Positions 24,904 to 32,330 of a stretch of 64,000 bases of DNA are shown here, in pieces; positions within the stretch are counted from its first letter, which is position 1, and each line of letters starts with the position of its first letter. The notes beneath the pieces are model-generated. The model saw only the letters and a list, made by a program, of their open reading frames with translations. It did no database searches and had not been told where the DNA came from. Both the position numbers and the translations under genes were made by a program. The stretch is from Candidatus Dormiibacter spiritus. GTDB lineage: Bacteria > Chloroflexota > Dormibacteria > Dormibacterales > Dormibacteraceae. The DNA is taken from positions 1 to 64,000 of the forward strand of contig QHBT01000027.1 in the NCBI GenBank assembly GCA_003244185.1. Direction: 5' to 3'.

Positions 24904-26114
24904 GTCAGCCTTTGCACAACAGCCCGTTGAGCCCCGACGGCTCCTGGCGTTGGAACGGGTCCCAATGGGTGCCGAATATGCCGGGCTCCGAGCAGGAACC
25001 GGTTCCGGTGTTGGCGCGGGAGTCGGGCTTCCCGACCTCTGAGACTTCGGTTCCCGCTGGCCCGCTCAGCCCTAGTCTCGCAGCTGACAACGACGACTTG
25101 AGCCGGGCACTCGCCGAGCGTCGGCGGAGCAAGCCCATTCCTCGGACGGGATTGCGCAACCTGCTCTACAAGGTCACCGGTGGTCGGGTGAACCTGGGTG
25201 CCAGCGAGAGGGAGTTGCATCAGCTCCAGCTGATCCAGAAGATCCGCTCAGGGATCACCAGTCGGCCGCATCGGCTGGGGGTGGGGTCAGCCAAGGGGGG
25301 CGTCGGCAAGACGACACTCAGTCTCCTCCTGACCAGTTTGCTCGGCCTTGAGCGCAAAGATCTACCGATCTATGTGGAGGCCAACCCACATCACGGCACC
25401 TGTCGGGAGCGGGTGCATCTGCAGCACGAGGAGTCGATCTCTGACCTCCTCGAGTTCCTGTGCAGCCGCGGAGGCCCGGAGCTGGACCTTGAGGTGGGTC
25501 AGCCTCGTGTCAACTCGTTTGCCCCCGTGGTGTCGGAGATGGGCATGGCCGTCCTCACCGCACCCCGTGACAGCTGGACGCGGGCCGCGCTCAATGAAGG
25601 GTCATATCGCCGAATCTTGCGCCTCCTCTACCACTACTGCCAATCCTTTCTAACTCTCGATTTGGGCACAGGTCTAGTGGACTCAGCGACGACGTACGCG
25701 TTCCAGGTCTGCGATCAGGCATTGATTGTCTCCTCGCCGACGGCGGACACCGCAAGCCTGGCCGATAAGACGATGCGCTACGTGGCCGATCTGCGCGGAG
25801 CGGAGTTCGTGCGGGAGCGGGTGCTGGTGGCTATCAACGAGGTGGATGGCTCCAAGAGCGCCAAGCAGGACGTGGAGGTGTTGACCAACCACTTCAGCCG
25901 GCACGTGCGCAAGGTGCTCCACGTCCACCGGGATCCACACCTGGCCGAGGGAACGTTCCTGGATTGGAGCAAAATCTCACGGCCGGTTCGCGACGACCTC
26001 CTGGAGGTGGCTGCAGAGGTCGCGTCTGGGTTCGCACTCGGGTTCGCCCACGACAACGATCCGGTCCTTGAGGAGCGGAAGCTCCAAGATCTCACCGGAT
26101 CCGCCGCCACCTAG
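24900..26114 (+). CDS. ParA/MinD-type ATPase of the secretion operon
   Basis: A 404-residue protein. The N-terminal 25 residues (LSPDGSWRWNGSQWVPN) match the short Trp-rich DUF2510-like motif found on actinobacterial membrane proteins. The central domain is a deviant-Walker ParA/MinD ATPase with GSAKGGVGKTTLSL near residue 127 and DLGTGLVDSAT near 255. A partner ParB is not visible. In conjugation systems such proteins can localise the apparatus or partition the element. It overlaps the lipoprotein gene by 4 nt. Confidence 0.8.
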   Translation: MSQPLHNSPLSPDGSWRWNGSQWVPNMPGSEQEPVPVLARESGFPTSETSVPAGPLSPSLAADNDDLSRALAERRRSKPIPRTGLRNLLYKVTGGRVNLGASERELHQLQLIQKIRSGITSRPHRLGVGSAKGGVGKTTLSLLLTSLLGLERKDLPIYVEANPHHGTCRERVHLQHEESISDLLEFLCSRGGPELDLEVGQPRVNSFAPVVSEMGMAVLTAPRDSWTRAALNEGSYRRILRLLYHYCQSFLTLDLGTGLVDSATTYAFQVCDQALIVSSPTADTASLADKTMRYVADLRGAEFVRERVLVAINEVDGSKSAKQDVEVLTNHFSRHVRKVLHVHRDPHLAEGTFLDWSKISRPVRDDLLEVAAEVASGFALGFAHDNDPVLEERKLQDLTGSAAT

Positions 26115-26123
26115 GCGACCTCA

Positions 26124-26777
26124 ATGGGTGAGTTCTTCGGAGTCTACCCTCGGATGAGGTGGCTGGCGGGGCTGGCCGCAGTACTGCTGTTGCTGGGCAT
26201 CGGCGCGCTGGTCTGGCATCAGCTCCAACCTCCCACAGCGTCGTCCCGGCAGATGGCGGCTGTAGGGCCGTCAGCCCCGGCACAAGCCACTGCGGTGCCT
26301 ACGGCGGTCGCTCAGCCAGGTAGTGCCCCGCCGCCCACTACTGCGGTATCAGCGGCGCCTACAGCGGCTTCTACTCCCCCGCCACTGGTGCCCTATCCGG
26401 AGGCAGAGGTGGCAGCCGCCAGGGAGGTTGCCATGAAGTTCCTGGTGGCGCTGGAGAGCTATCGCTACGATGACCCGCTCGACGCCGTGCGGAAGGCCGT
26501 TCGCCCCTATGTGACCGACAAACTGCACCAGGAATTGAGCAAGTCCTCAAGCGGTGCAGCTGGCAACGCAAAGCGAGCCGCCTCGCATGAGATCAGCACT
26601 GCGACAGTGGTTCACGTCGCGTGTGAGGGCTGCGCTGGCGGAGCCCCTCTGGGGTTCATCGGCCAGATCAAGCAGCACATCCATTCCGACGCGGGCGACC
26701 GCGACGAAACGGTTCCGATCGAGACCATCATGGCCAAGACGCCAGCAGGCTGGCGAGTGGCCGAGGTGAACTTCTAG
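26124..26777 (+). CDS. Membrane-anchored accessory protein
   Basis: A 217-residue protein with one N-terminal hydrophobic segment (about residues 14-34), a Pro/Ala/Thr-rich stretch to residue 90, then a compact alpha/beta domain of about 125 residues containing FLVALESYRYDD and ETIMAKTPAGWRVAEVNF. The C-terminal domain resembles an NTF2-like/VirB8-type fold by pattern. It lies between the ParA-like and TcpG-like genes, within the operon, and probably spans the wall region. No named family is recognised. Confidence 0.65.
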   Translation: MGEFFGVYPRMRWLAGLAAVLLLLGIGALVWHQLQPPTASSRQMAAVGPSAPAQATAVPTAVAQPGSAPPPTTAVSAAPTAASTPPPLVPYPEAEVAAAREVAMKFLVALESYRYDDPLDAVRKAVRPYVTDKLHQELSKSSSGAAGNAKRAASHEISTATVVHVACEGCAGGAPLGFIGQIKQHIHSDAGDRDETVPIETIMAKTPAGWRVAEVNF

Positions 26778-26779
26778 CG

Positions 26780-27808
26780 ATGAAGAAGTGGTTCTTGGCC
26801 GGACTCGTGATTCTGGTCGTGGTTGCGGTGGCGCCTCTCTTTCTGCTAGCAAGCGTGTTCCAGCCCAGCGCGGGGAGCAATCCGGGCGGAGGGCCCGGCG
26901 TCGGCGCTCCCAGCGCAGCGGCCCTGGCTGACATCCCACCCGACTTCCTAGCGGCCTACCAGCACGCCGCTACAACTGTTAAGGACGTGCCCTGGTGGAT
27001 CATCGCGGCGATCGGAAAGGAGGAGACTGACCACGGCCGCTCCACCCTGCCTGGCGTCCGTTCGGGCACCAACAGCGCCGGTGCGGCTGGGCCGATGCAG
27101 TTTCTGCTAAGCACCTGGGCGGCCTACAAGCACGACTGCGGTGGCGGCGGCAACGTCTACGACATCCGTGACGCTTCCTGCGGAACTGCGGCCTATCTCC
27201 AGGCCCTTCTCAACGAGCACGGCGGCGACATGGGTCGGGCGATCTTCGGTTACAACCATGCCGCCTGGTACGTGGCCGACATCCTTCGGATCGCGGCCAC
27301 TTACTACGTTCAGGTGGCGACCACCGCCGTGGTCAATGCTGCCACCGGTGCCCTCGACAAGTTGCTAGCGGATGTGCACTACTCAGCCAGCCAGATCGCG
27401 CACGGGTTCGGCACGATCCTCGAGCAGCACCCCTACCGCAGCGGCGAGAAGCTGTTTGAGGGCGTGCCCGGCAACGGCTTCCCTCACGACACGTATGCGT
27501 TTGGCCAGTGCACTTGGTGGGTGGCAATCAACCACAACGTCGACGGTCATATGGGCGACGGCGGTATCTGGATTCGCTCAGCCGTGGCGCTCCATCTGGC
27601 GGTCTCCCAGACGCCGTCGGTGGGTGCCGTGGTGTCCTATGCGCCCGGCAAGTATTCGGGGTACGGCCACGTCGCCATCGTGATCCTGGTGGATAGAGAG
27701 CACAACGCGATAGTCGTCAGCGAGAGCAATGTGCGCGGCCTCGGCACCATCGACACCCGGGTAAACGGCCTCGATGATCCGGACATTCAGGGATTCATCG
27801 CTGCCTGA
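26780..27808 (+). CDS. TcpG-like peptidoglycan hydrolase (SLT plus CHAP)
   Basis: A 342-residue cell-wall hydrolase that would open peptidoglycan for the conjugation channel. After an N-terminal signal or anchor come a lytic transglycosylase domain (catalytic Glu in IAAIGKEETDHG near residue 76, then GAAGPMQFLLSTW and YNHAAWYV) and a CHAP amidase/peptidase domain (catalytic Cys in FGQCTWWV near 243, His in GYGHVAIV near 297). This two-domain build is the signature of TcpG/Orf14 of Gram-positive conjugative elements. The catalytic residues are intact. Confidence 0.92.
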   Translation: MKKWFLAGLVILVVVAVAPLFLLASVFQPSAGSNPGGGPGVGAPSAAALADIPPDFLAAYQHAATTVKDVPWWIIAAIGKEETDHGRSTLPGVRSGTNSAGAAGPMQFLLSTWAAYKHDCGGGGNVYDIRDASCGTAAYLQALLNEHGGDMGRAIFGYNHAAWYVADILRIAATYYVQVATTAVVNAATGALDKLLADVHYSASQIAHGFGTILEQHPYRSGEKLFEGVPGNGFPHDTYAFGQCTWWVAINHNVDGHMGDGGIWIRSAVALHLAVSQTPSVGAVVSYAPGKYSGYGHVAIVILVDREHNAIVVSESNVRGLGTIDTRVNGLDDPDIQGFIAA

Positions 27809-27826
27809 GATTGGGAGGAAGAAACA

Positions 27827-28102
27827 TTGAGATTGATTGAGAGTTACGAACCGGGCGAGCGTGTGCGCATCGAGCCTGGCCGCTGGAGTGATGGACAGGC
27901 CGATGGCAAGAGGGCCGAGGGGGCCAGGGCCGAGGGCAGGATCGTCCGGTTGGGCGGCCACTCTGCGGTCAGACTGCCCAACGGAAGCGAAGAAGATCTC
28001 TACGTCGTCGAACTCGATCACGGCGGTCGGACCTGCGTCGGCACCGGGTCGCTGGTGTCGCTCCGCGAAGAGAAACCGCTGCGGCGGTCCGGGCAGCGCT
28101 GA
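27827..28102 (+). CDS. Hypothetical protein at the operon end
   Basis: A 91-residue protein from a TTG start preceded by GGGAGGAAG. The sequence is strand-rich (GRIVRLGGHSAVRLPNG, then DLYVVELDHGG), suggesting a small beta-barrel like an SH3 fold. No name can be given. Spacing of 18 bp from the TcpG-like gene fits co-transcription. Confidence 0.6.
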   Translation: MRLIESYEPGERVRIEPGRWSDGQADGKRAEGARAEGRIVRLGGHSAVRLPNGSEEDLYVVELDHGGRTCVGTGSLVSLREEKPLRRSGQR

Positions 28103-28136
28103 GCATCTCCGGGCATGGCGCCAGCGGCTCGGCCGT

Positions 28137-28250
28137 ATGTTGCGCTGCGGCGTCGTGGTTGTGGCGCTCCTGCTGCTGCTCGCCCTGCTTTCCGCCACTC
28201 GCCTTTCCATGGGCGTTCCGCCGCAGCGCTCCTCCTCGCTGGTGGGTTGA
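28137..28250 (+). CDS. 37-residue membrane peptide
   Basis: A short ATG-started frame with one hydrophobic helix (VVVVALLLLLALLS) and a polar tail, ending at TGA 28248-28250. It follows the operon by 35 bp. Composition supports a membrane microprotein, but it is short and lacks a clear ribosome site. Confidence 0.4.
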   Translation: MLRCGVVVVALLLLLALLSATRLSMGVPPQRSSSLVG

Positions 28251-28366
28251 TCTGGAGCCAGGGCCGTCTCCTGGCGCGAGTGCGGCACCAATCGACCGGT
28301 CCGCTGAGGTCACTGGATGTTCATCGCCGGACGTTTCGGGTAGCCGCGGCGTGGCCGCGGTCGCCA

Positions 28367-29053
28367 CTATGACGCCGCCTGGATCGGCCACCGTTCCTGG
28401 CAGTATCCCATGTCCCAGAACATCCACTCGTAACGGCTGGTCGTGGCGAAGTGGCCGGCGACCAGCCCGCGCTCGCTCGCGCTGAGTTCGGGTCCCAGCC
28501 GGTCGGTGAGCGAAATGACGTCCCGGACGATGGCGGCGAACTCCTCGCCGCCATAGGTCTCGATCCAGCGCAGGTAGAGGGCGTCGGGCGAGCCGCGCTC
28601 GAGCAGCGCCTTGCCGACCTCCCAGTAGATCCAGTAGCAGGGCAGGAGCGCGCCAAGGGCCTCCGGAAAGGAGCGGCCGTAGGCGACGGCGAGCAAGTAG
28701 CTCGCGTAGGCGAGGTTGGTGGGGGCCATGGGCGTCGCCGCAACCTGCTCATCGCTCAGTCCAAACTCCCTGAAAAAGCTCTCGTGCAGGGAGCGCTCGA
28801 CCTCGATCGCGCCCGAGGCGTGCTGGGCGAACATCGCGATGTCACGCTCTTGCGGGGCGCGCGCGGCCGCGACCGACAGCGCCCTCGCATATTCGCGCAG
28901 GTAGTGGGCGTCCTGGACGATGTAGAAGCGGAAGCAATCGCGGTCGAGCGTGCCTTTGGTCAACCCAGCGATGAACGGGTGGCCAAGGATCGCCTGGTAG
29001 GTGTCCTCGATCCCCGACCACAGCACGTCGCTGAAGGCCTTGCCCTCCATCAC
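28367..29053 (-). CDS. tenA: TenA-type aminopyrimidine aminohydrolase
   Basis: A 228-residue TenA/thiaminase II family enzyme that salvages thiamine breakdown products (hydrolysis of 4-amino-5-aminomethyl-2-methylpyrimidine). The all-helical fold is evident, with FRFYIVQDAHYLREYARAL near residues 42-60 and the catalytic Cys in ALLPCYWIYWEVG near 139. The C-terminal DFxxTSRYEWMFWDM-like region is also typical. It overlaps the adjacent TenA-like gene by 4 nt. No TPP riboswitch was recognised upstream. Confidence 0.93.
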   Translation of the reverse strand: MMEGKAFSDVLWSGIEDTYQAILGHPFIAGLTKGTLDRDCFRFYIVQDAHYLREYARALSVAAARAPQERDIAMFAQHASGAIEVERSLHESFFREFGLSDEQVAATPMAPTNLAYASYLLAVAYGRSFPEALGALLPCYWIYWEVGKALLERGSPDALYLRWIETYGGEEFAAIVRDVISLTDRLGPELSASERGLVAGHFATTSRYEWMFWDMGYCQERWPIQAAS

Positions 29054-29733
29054 GCGATCCCCTCGGCGAGCGTGTCCCAGAAGAGCAGCTCATACGCCTG
29101 TAGCAGCCGCGCGGTGCGGCGGGCGCGCACGGGCGAATCCCCGGCGCCAAGGCCCTCGTCGAGCACCGAGAGCAGCCGCTGCTCGGAGTCTGGCGGCGGC
29201 TCGGCGAAGAAGCGGAAGAACGCGACCCCCTCGGCGTTGAGGCTGTAGCGGTCGCGCAGGGCCGCGGCGACGCGGGCGCAGTTGGCGCCCCAGGCGGCGA
29301 GGTTGGCGAGCAGCGCCAGGCTCACGTCGCTGCGGGAGCCGTTCAGCGCCAGCCACGCCACGAACGCAGGGTAGGCCTGGGCACCGGCGGCGGGCTCGTG
29401 GGCGGGCAGCGCTTCGGAGTCGACCCCCATCGCGGCGGCGAAGGCGCACAGCAGCGCGAGCGCCTGCCCCTCGCCCTCGGCGAGCGAGAGAAACAGATCG
29501 CCAGCCGGCGGGGCCGGGAAGCGCGATGCGAGCAGGGCGAAGCTGCGGCGGTCGCTGACGATGATCGCCTGCTGCTCACCGGCGAGCATCGCCAGCCGCT
29601 CGCGGGGGACGCGCCCTTCCTCGAGCGCCTCGAGGAAGCGGTGCGAGCGGATATTCCGCTCCACGTCGGACAGGTCGCGGTGCGACTGGTCGGCCAGCTC
29701 CTGGCCCGGCGAGCCATCCGTCGAGCAGGTCAC
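29050..29733 (-). CDS. TenA/heme-oxygenase-fold partner protein
   Basis: A protein of about 227 residues from GTG 29733; the frame is open to 29823 but the extra residues look non-coding. It is all-helical with FLEALEEGRVPRERLAML, an EQQAIIVSDRRSFALL segment and FFAEPPPDSEQRLLSVLD, a heme-oxygenase-like fold related to TenA. The catalytic Cys of TenA is not evident at the equivalent position, so it may be a divergent paralogue. The overlap with tenA suggests a pair acting together. Confidence 0.75.
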   Translation of the reverse strand: MTCSTDGSPGQELADQSHRDLSDVERNIRSHRFLEALEEGRVPRERLAMLAGEQQAIIVSDRRSFALLASRFPAPPAGDLFLSLAEGEGQALALLCAFAAAMGVDSEALPAHEPAAGAQAYPAFVAWLALNGSRSDVSLALLANLAAWGANCARVAAALRDRYSLNAEGVAFFRFFAEPPPDSEQRLLSVLDEGLGAGDSPVRARRTARLLQAYELLFWDTLAEGIA

Positions 29734-29770
29734 CTGACCACGCCTGCCATGTGAAGGAGGACTCGGCGCC

Positions 29771-29998
29771 TCAATCGGACCCCCAATTCTCGCTGATGAG
29801 ACCTGGCACTCGTTTGAATTCATGGACGTTGCGACTCAACAGCATGAGGATTCGTGCCCGTGCTTGGCCGGCGATCAGAACATCGTAAGGACCGATCGTT
29901 CGGCCCGCCTCGGACAGAAGGGTGCAGACCTCGCCAGCATGGCGTGCGTCTTCCTTGTCGAAGTCGACGACTTCGAAGCGAAGGGCATGGACTGAGGC
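29771..29998 (-). pseudogene. C-terminal remnant of a PIN-domain toxin
   Basis: The minus strand encodes a VapC-like C-terminal half: TIGPYDVLIAGQARARILML followed by SRNVHEFKRVPGL and a terminal ISENWGSD. These match the third and fourth acidic regions of PIN toxins. The N-terminal catalytic Asp and any antitoxin gene are missing, and no start codon with a complete domain precedes it. It is a dead toxin beside a live Phd-RelE pair. Confidence 0.75.
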
Positions 29999-30021
29999 TA
30001 AGTTGACTTAAACTTAGGGGC

Positions 30022-30285
30022 TCACTCCAAGGTTCGGACGCCCTTCTCAAGGTCCTGGCGGGAGACGATGCGCTCGACCAGGAATCCGTTCTGGATCGTG
30101 CGGTAGAGGACCCGATGCTCACCGACCCGTAGTCGGAACCAGGGCGGAGAGCCCTTGATGGGTTTGATGTCGAGGTTGGCAGCCGCACTGTCCAGCGCCT
30201 GTAGGCCCGCCACGATTCTCCGGCGGACCTGAGGATCCAGGCGCCGCAGGTCGCGTTCACCCCGGGTCGAAAGCCGGACGGTCAC
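30022..30285 (-). CDS. relE: RelE-type toxin
   Basis: An 87-residue RelE/ParE-superfamily toxin: VRLSTRGERDLRRLDPQVR, then KPIKGSPPWFRLRVGEHRVLY and VERIVSRQDLEKG. Arg residues in FRLRVGEHRVLYR fit a ribosome-dependent mRNA interferase. The start overlaps the upstream Phd gene by 4 nt. Complete by length. Confidence 0.93.
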   Translation of the reverse strand: MTVRLSTRGERDLRRLDPQVRRRIVAGLQALDSAAANLDIKPIKGSPPWFRLRVGEHRVLYRTIQNGFLVERIVSRQDLEKGVRTLE

Positions 30286-30545
30286 GCGTCGAGGTCTGCG
30301 AGGACCTCGACCAGTGGACGCCCCAGCTCGTCCCGACCGACTTCAGCGTCAGCTGTACGCATGTCGGCGACATACTCGGGCGCGTTGGCAAGAACAAAGT
30401 CGTAGAGCTCTTCCTCGTCGAGGGGCATGAGGACCGCGATCGGTCGGCCGCGGCGCGTGACGAAGGTCGGTCGGCCTTTCTCCTCCAGCTCCTTCAGGAC
30501 TCGGGCCGGGTCGCGCTGAAGGTCTCGCACAGTGACGATGGACAT
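30282..30545 (-). CDS. Phd-type antitoxin
   Basis: An 87-residue Phd/YefM-family antitoxin from ATG 30545 (MSIVTVRDLQRDPARVLKEL); the longer frame to 30584 lacks plausible sequence. The DNA-binding N-terminal part contains GRPTFVTRRGRPIAVLMPL. The C-terminal half, DEEELYDFVLANAPEYVADM and onward, is nearly identical to the remnant at 8193-8315. It pairs with the RelE toxin downstream. Confidence 0.9.
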   Translation of the reverse strand: MSIVTVRDLQRDPARVLKELEEKGRPTFVTRRGRPIAVLMPLDEEELYDFVLANAPEYVADMRTADAEVGRDELGRPLVEVLADLDA

Positions 30546-30798
30546 ACGACAAAGGTACGACCATGCGGCGGCGACTGCTGGCAAGCTGGACCGGCGTCAC
30601 CGGGAGGCTGTCTGCGCCACCCGCTGCACGGAGACCGTGGTCACGCTTCATTGCACCCGCCTGCCTCGCCGTCGCGTGACCCCGTACGATCCGTCTCGGG
30701 CCCCCCGGCGCGAGCCTGACGCCTGAATACGGTTGTCACCGCTCCTCGTCGCGGGGCGCCACCTTTGCCGGCCCCCGGTCATCGCGTCAACCCACCCC

Positions 30799-30829
30799 TT
30801 GACGGAACGCGTCTACCCCTAGGTAGACT
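30799..30829 (+). promoter_or_regulatory. hicAB promoter with palindromic operator
   Basis: TTGACG (30799-30804) is a near-consensus -35, and TAGACT (30824-30829) a -10, with 19-nt spacing. Between and over them, GTCTACC and GGTAGAC (30811-30828) form a perfect 7-bp inverted repeat around CCTA. The -10 ends 7 nt before the hicA GTG, so the mRNA is probably leaderless. The palindrome is a likely autoregulatory operator. Confidence 0.7.
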
Positions 30830-30836
30830 ACACTAC

Positions 30837-31052
30837 GTGAAGCGTGAAGAGGCTATCCGCAGGATCAGGCGGGAGGCCAAGCGGAAGAACGTCGAGTGGC
30901 ACCTTGACCACGAGGGCGGGCGGCACTCGATCTTTCGGCTCGGCGAGACGATGATCCCGATCCCTCGACATGTCGAGCTTGGCGAGCGATTTGCCGAAGA
31001 GATCTTCAAAGAATGCGAAGGAGAGTTTGGAACGAAGTGGTGGAGGCTATGA
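30837..31052 (+). CDS. hicA: HicA-type toxin
   Basis: A 71-residue mRNA interferase of the HicA double-stranded-RNA-binding fold. Typical segments: RREAKRKNVEWHLDHEGGRH with the catalytic His near residue 30, and MIPIPRHVELGERFAEEIF. The start is GTG 30837; the open frame from 30765 crosses the promoter. It overlaps the HicB gene by 4 nt (ATGA). Confidence 0.85.
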   Translation: MKREEAIRRIRREAKRKNVEWHLDHEGGRHSIFRLGETMIPIPRHVELGERFAEEIFKECEGEFGTKWWRL

Positions 31053-31471
31053 GAAAGTACCGAGCAGAGGTCAGCCGCGACGGGCGGTTTTGGCTAGTAC
31101 ATGTTCCGGAGGTCGAGCGCACGACGCAGGCTCGAACTCTTGGCGAGCTTCAATCCATGACTGAAGATCTAATCTCGATCATGACCGGCGCGTCGCCCGA
31201 AGCGTTCGAGGTCGAGTACCAGATCAGAGTGCCACCGGCCGCCATGGCACACCTTGACGCGGCGACACGGCTCCGTGACGACGCCACACGAGCGCAGGCG
31301 CGGGCCGCAGCCGAGGTCCGGGAGGCGGCGAAGGCGCTGCGCGCAACCGGGATGCCGGTACGTGACATCGGGCGCACAATGGGCATCTCCTATCAGCGCG
31401 CTCATCAGCTGCTGGTGGGCAAGCCGGAGTCGAGTCGACGCCGACCGACACGGCGGAGGCAACTCGCGTAG
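31049..31471 (+). CDS. hicB: HicB-type antitoxin with C-terminal HTH
   Basis: A 140-residue antitoxin from ATG 31049, preceded by GGAGG. The N-terminal 50 residues are a HicB partial RNase H fold (RKYRAEVSRDGRFWLVHVPE, then TLGELQSMTEDLISIM). After a long charged helix, the C-terminus has a helix-turn-helix (MPVRDIGRTMGISYQRAHQL) that should bind the upstream palindrome. Gene order toxin-antitoxin is usual for hicAB. Confidence 0.88.
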   Translation: MRKYRAEVSRDGRFWLVHVPEVERTTQARTLGELQSMTEDLISIMTGASPEAFEVEYQIRVPPAAMAHLDAATRLRDDATRAQARAAAEVREAAKALRATGMPVRDIGRTMGISYQRAHQLLVGKPESSRRRPTRRRQLA

Positions 31472-31504
31472 CCCGACTAACCTAAAGCTCATCGGGTAAT
31501 GGAC

Positions 31505-31672
31505 ACACGCCGCGACATCGTCCGCCGTGCCCCTCGCCCAGCATCTCGCTGAGGTGTTGTTGGTTGAAGCCCTGGTAGCGGGTGGTGGCCAGCGCGATCA
31601 CGCTCCGGCGCACCTCCTCAGAAGTGGCGTTGGCCGGCAGCCGACCGCGGTTGCCGTGGGCAAGGGCGGCGG
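31505..31672 (-). pseudogene. Transposase N-terminal remnant
   Basis: The minus strand reads RRSVIALATTRYQGFNQQHL followed by SEMLGEGHGG, which resembles the N-terminal helix-turn-helix of ISNCY/IS1202-type transposases (VALATTRYxGFNxxHLSELLA). The rest of the gene is missing. It lies after hicB and before the YggT gene, marking a scar of a lost element near the right part of the accessory region. Confidence 0.6.
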
Positions 31673-31736
31673 CGCCCCTCTCTCAGAGTAGGACTGCATG
31701 CCATATGATGACTCCTGCCTCCAGCGGGCAGTCAGC

Positions 31737-32111
31737 ATGGACCCCCAACCGCCACCAATTTATTCCGAGCCGGCCGCTCCGGTTGTTCCCGTCAGGCCGA
31801 GCTACAACTTTCGAGCGGTGGCGGTGGTCTGGTTCCTAGCCGGAGTGATCGATGTCCTGATCGGACTTCGCTTCCTGCTCAAGCTGCTCGGTGCCTCCAC
31901 CCAGGCTGCTTTCGTGGGGTTCATCTACGGAATCACGGCGCCTCTGGTGGCCGCCTTCCGCGGCATCTTCGGGGACAGCGGCCAGGGGTCATATGTGTTC
32001 GAGCCGGCATCTTTGGTGGCTATCGTGGTTTACGCCTTGCTCGCCTGGGGCATCGTGGCCATGATCAGGATTCTGACCGCGCCGCGTGGCAGCCAGCCGC
32101 TAGCTCGATAG
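31737..32111 (+). CDS. YggT-family membrane protein
   Basis: A 124-residue protein from ATG 31737 (MDPQPPPIYSEPAAP). After a Pro-rich N-terminus come hydrophobic segments around residues 30-52 and 90-110 separated by FVGFIYGITAPLVAAFRGIF, which matches the YggT pattern. YggT proteins are small membrane proteins, often near division genes, linked to osmotic stress in some bacteria; molecular role is unclear. The downstream region to 32330 is empty. Confidence 0.8.
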   Translation: MDPQPPPIYSEPAAPVVPVRPSYNFRAVAVVWFLAGVIDVLIGLRFLLKLLGASTQAAFVGFIYGITAPLVAAFRGIFGDSGQGSYVFEPASLVAIVVYALLAWGIVAMIRILTAPRGSQPLAR

Positions 32112-32330
32112 GCCCGTCCCCGTCGCGTGGACAGCGATTCGGCCGGTCGGCCTACTTGGTGGGGTCCCGCTCATTGACGTGGCCTGATCTCGAAGCGAAC
32201 CCTCGCGAGATGCGGAATTGGGATCGCTGAAAGCGGGTGGATCCACCGGCGTGGGGCAGCAGCGTTCCGGCATCGCCAGGTCCCCAGGCCCCTAACGAAT
32301 GGCACAGCTTGCCCCATGCGATCCTGTGCA

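Noticed and set aside
28800-29800. TPP riboswitch upstream of tenA
   Set aside because: I looked for the CTGAGA and ACCTGATC-type core on the minus strand upstream and did not find it.
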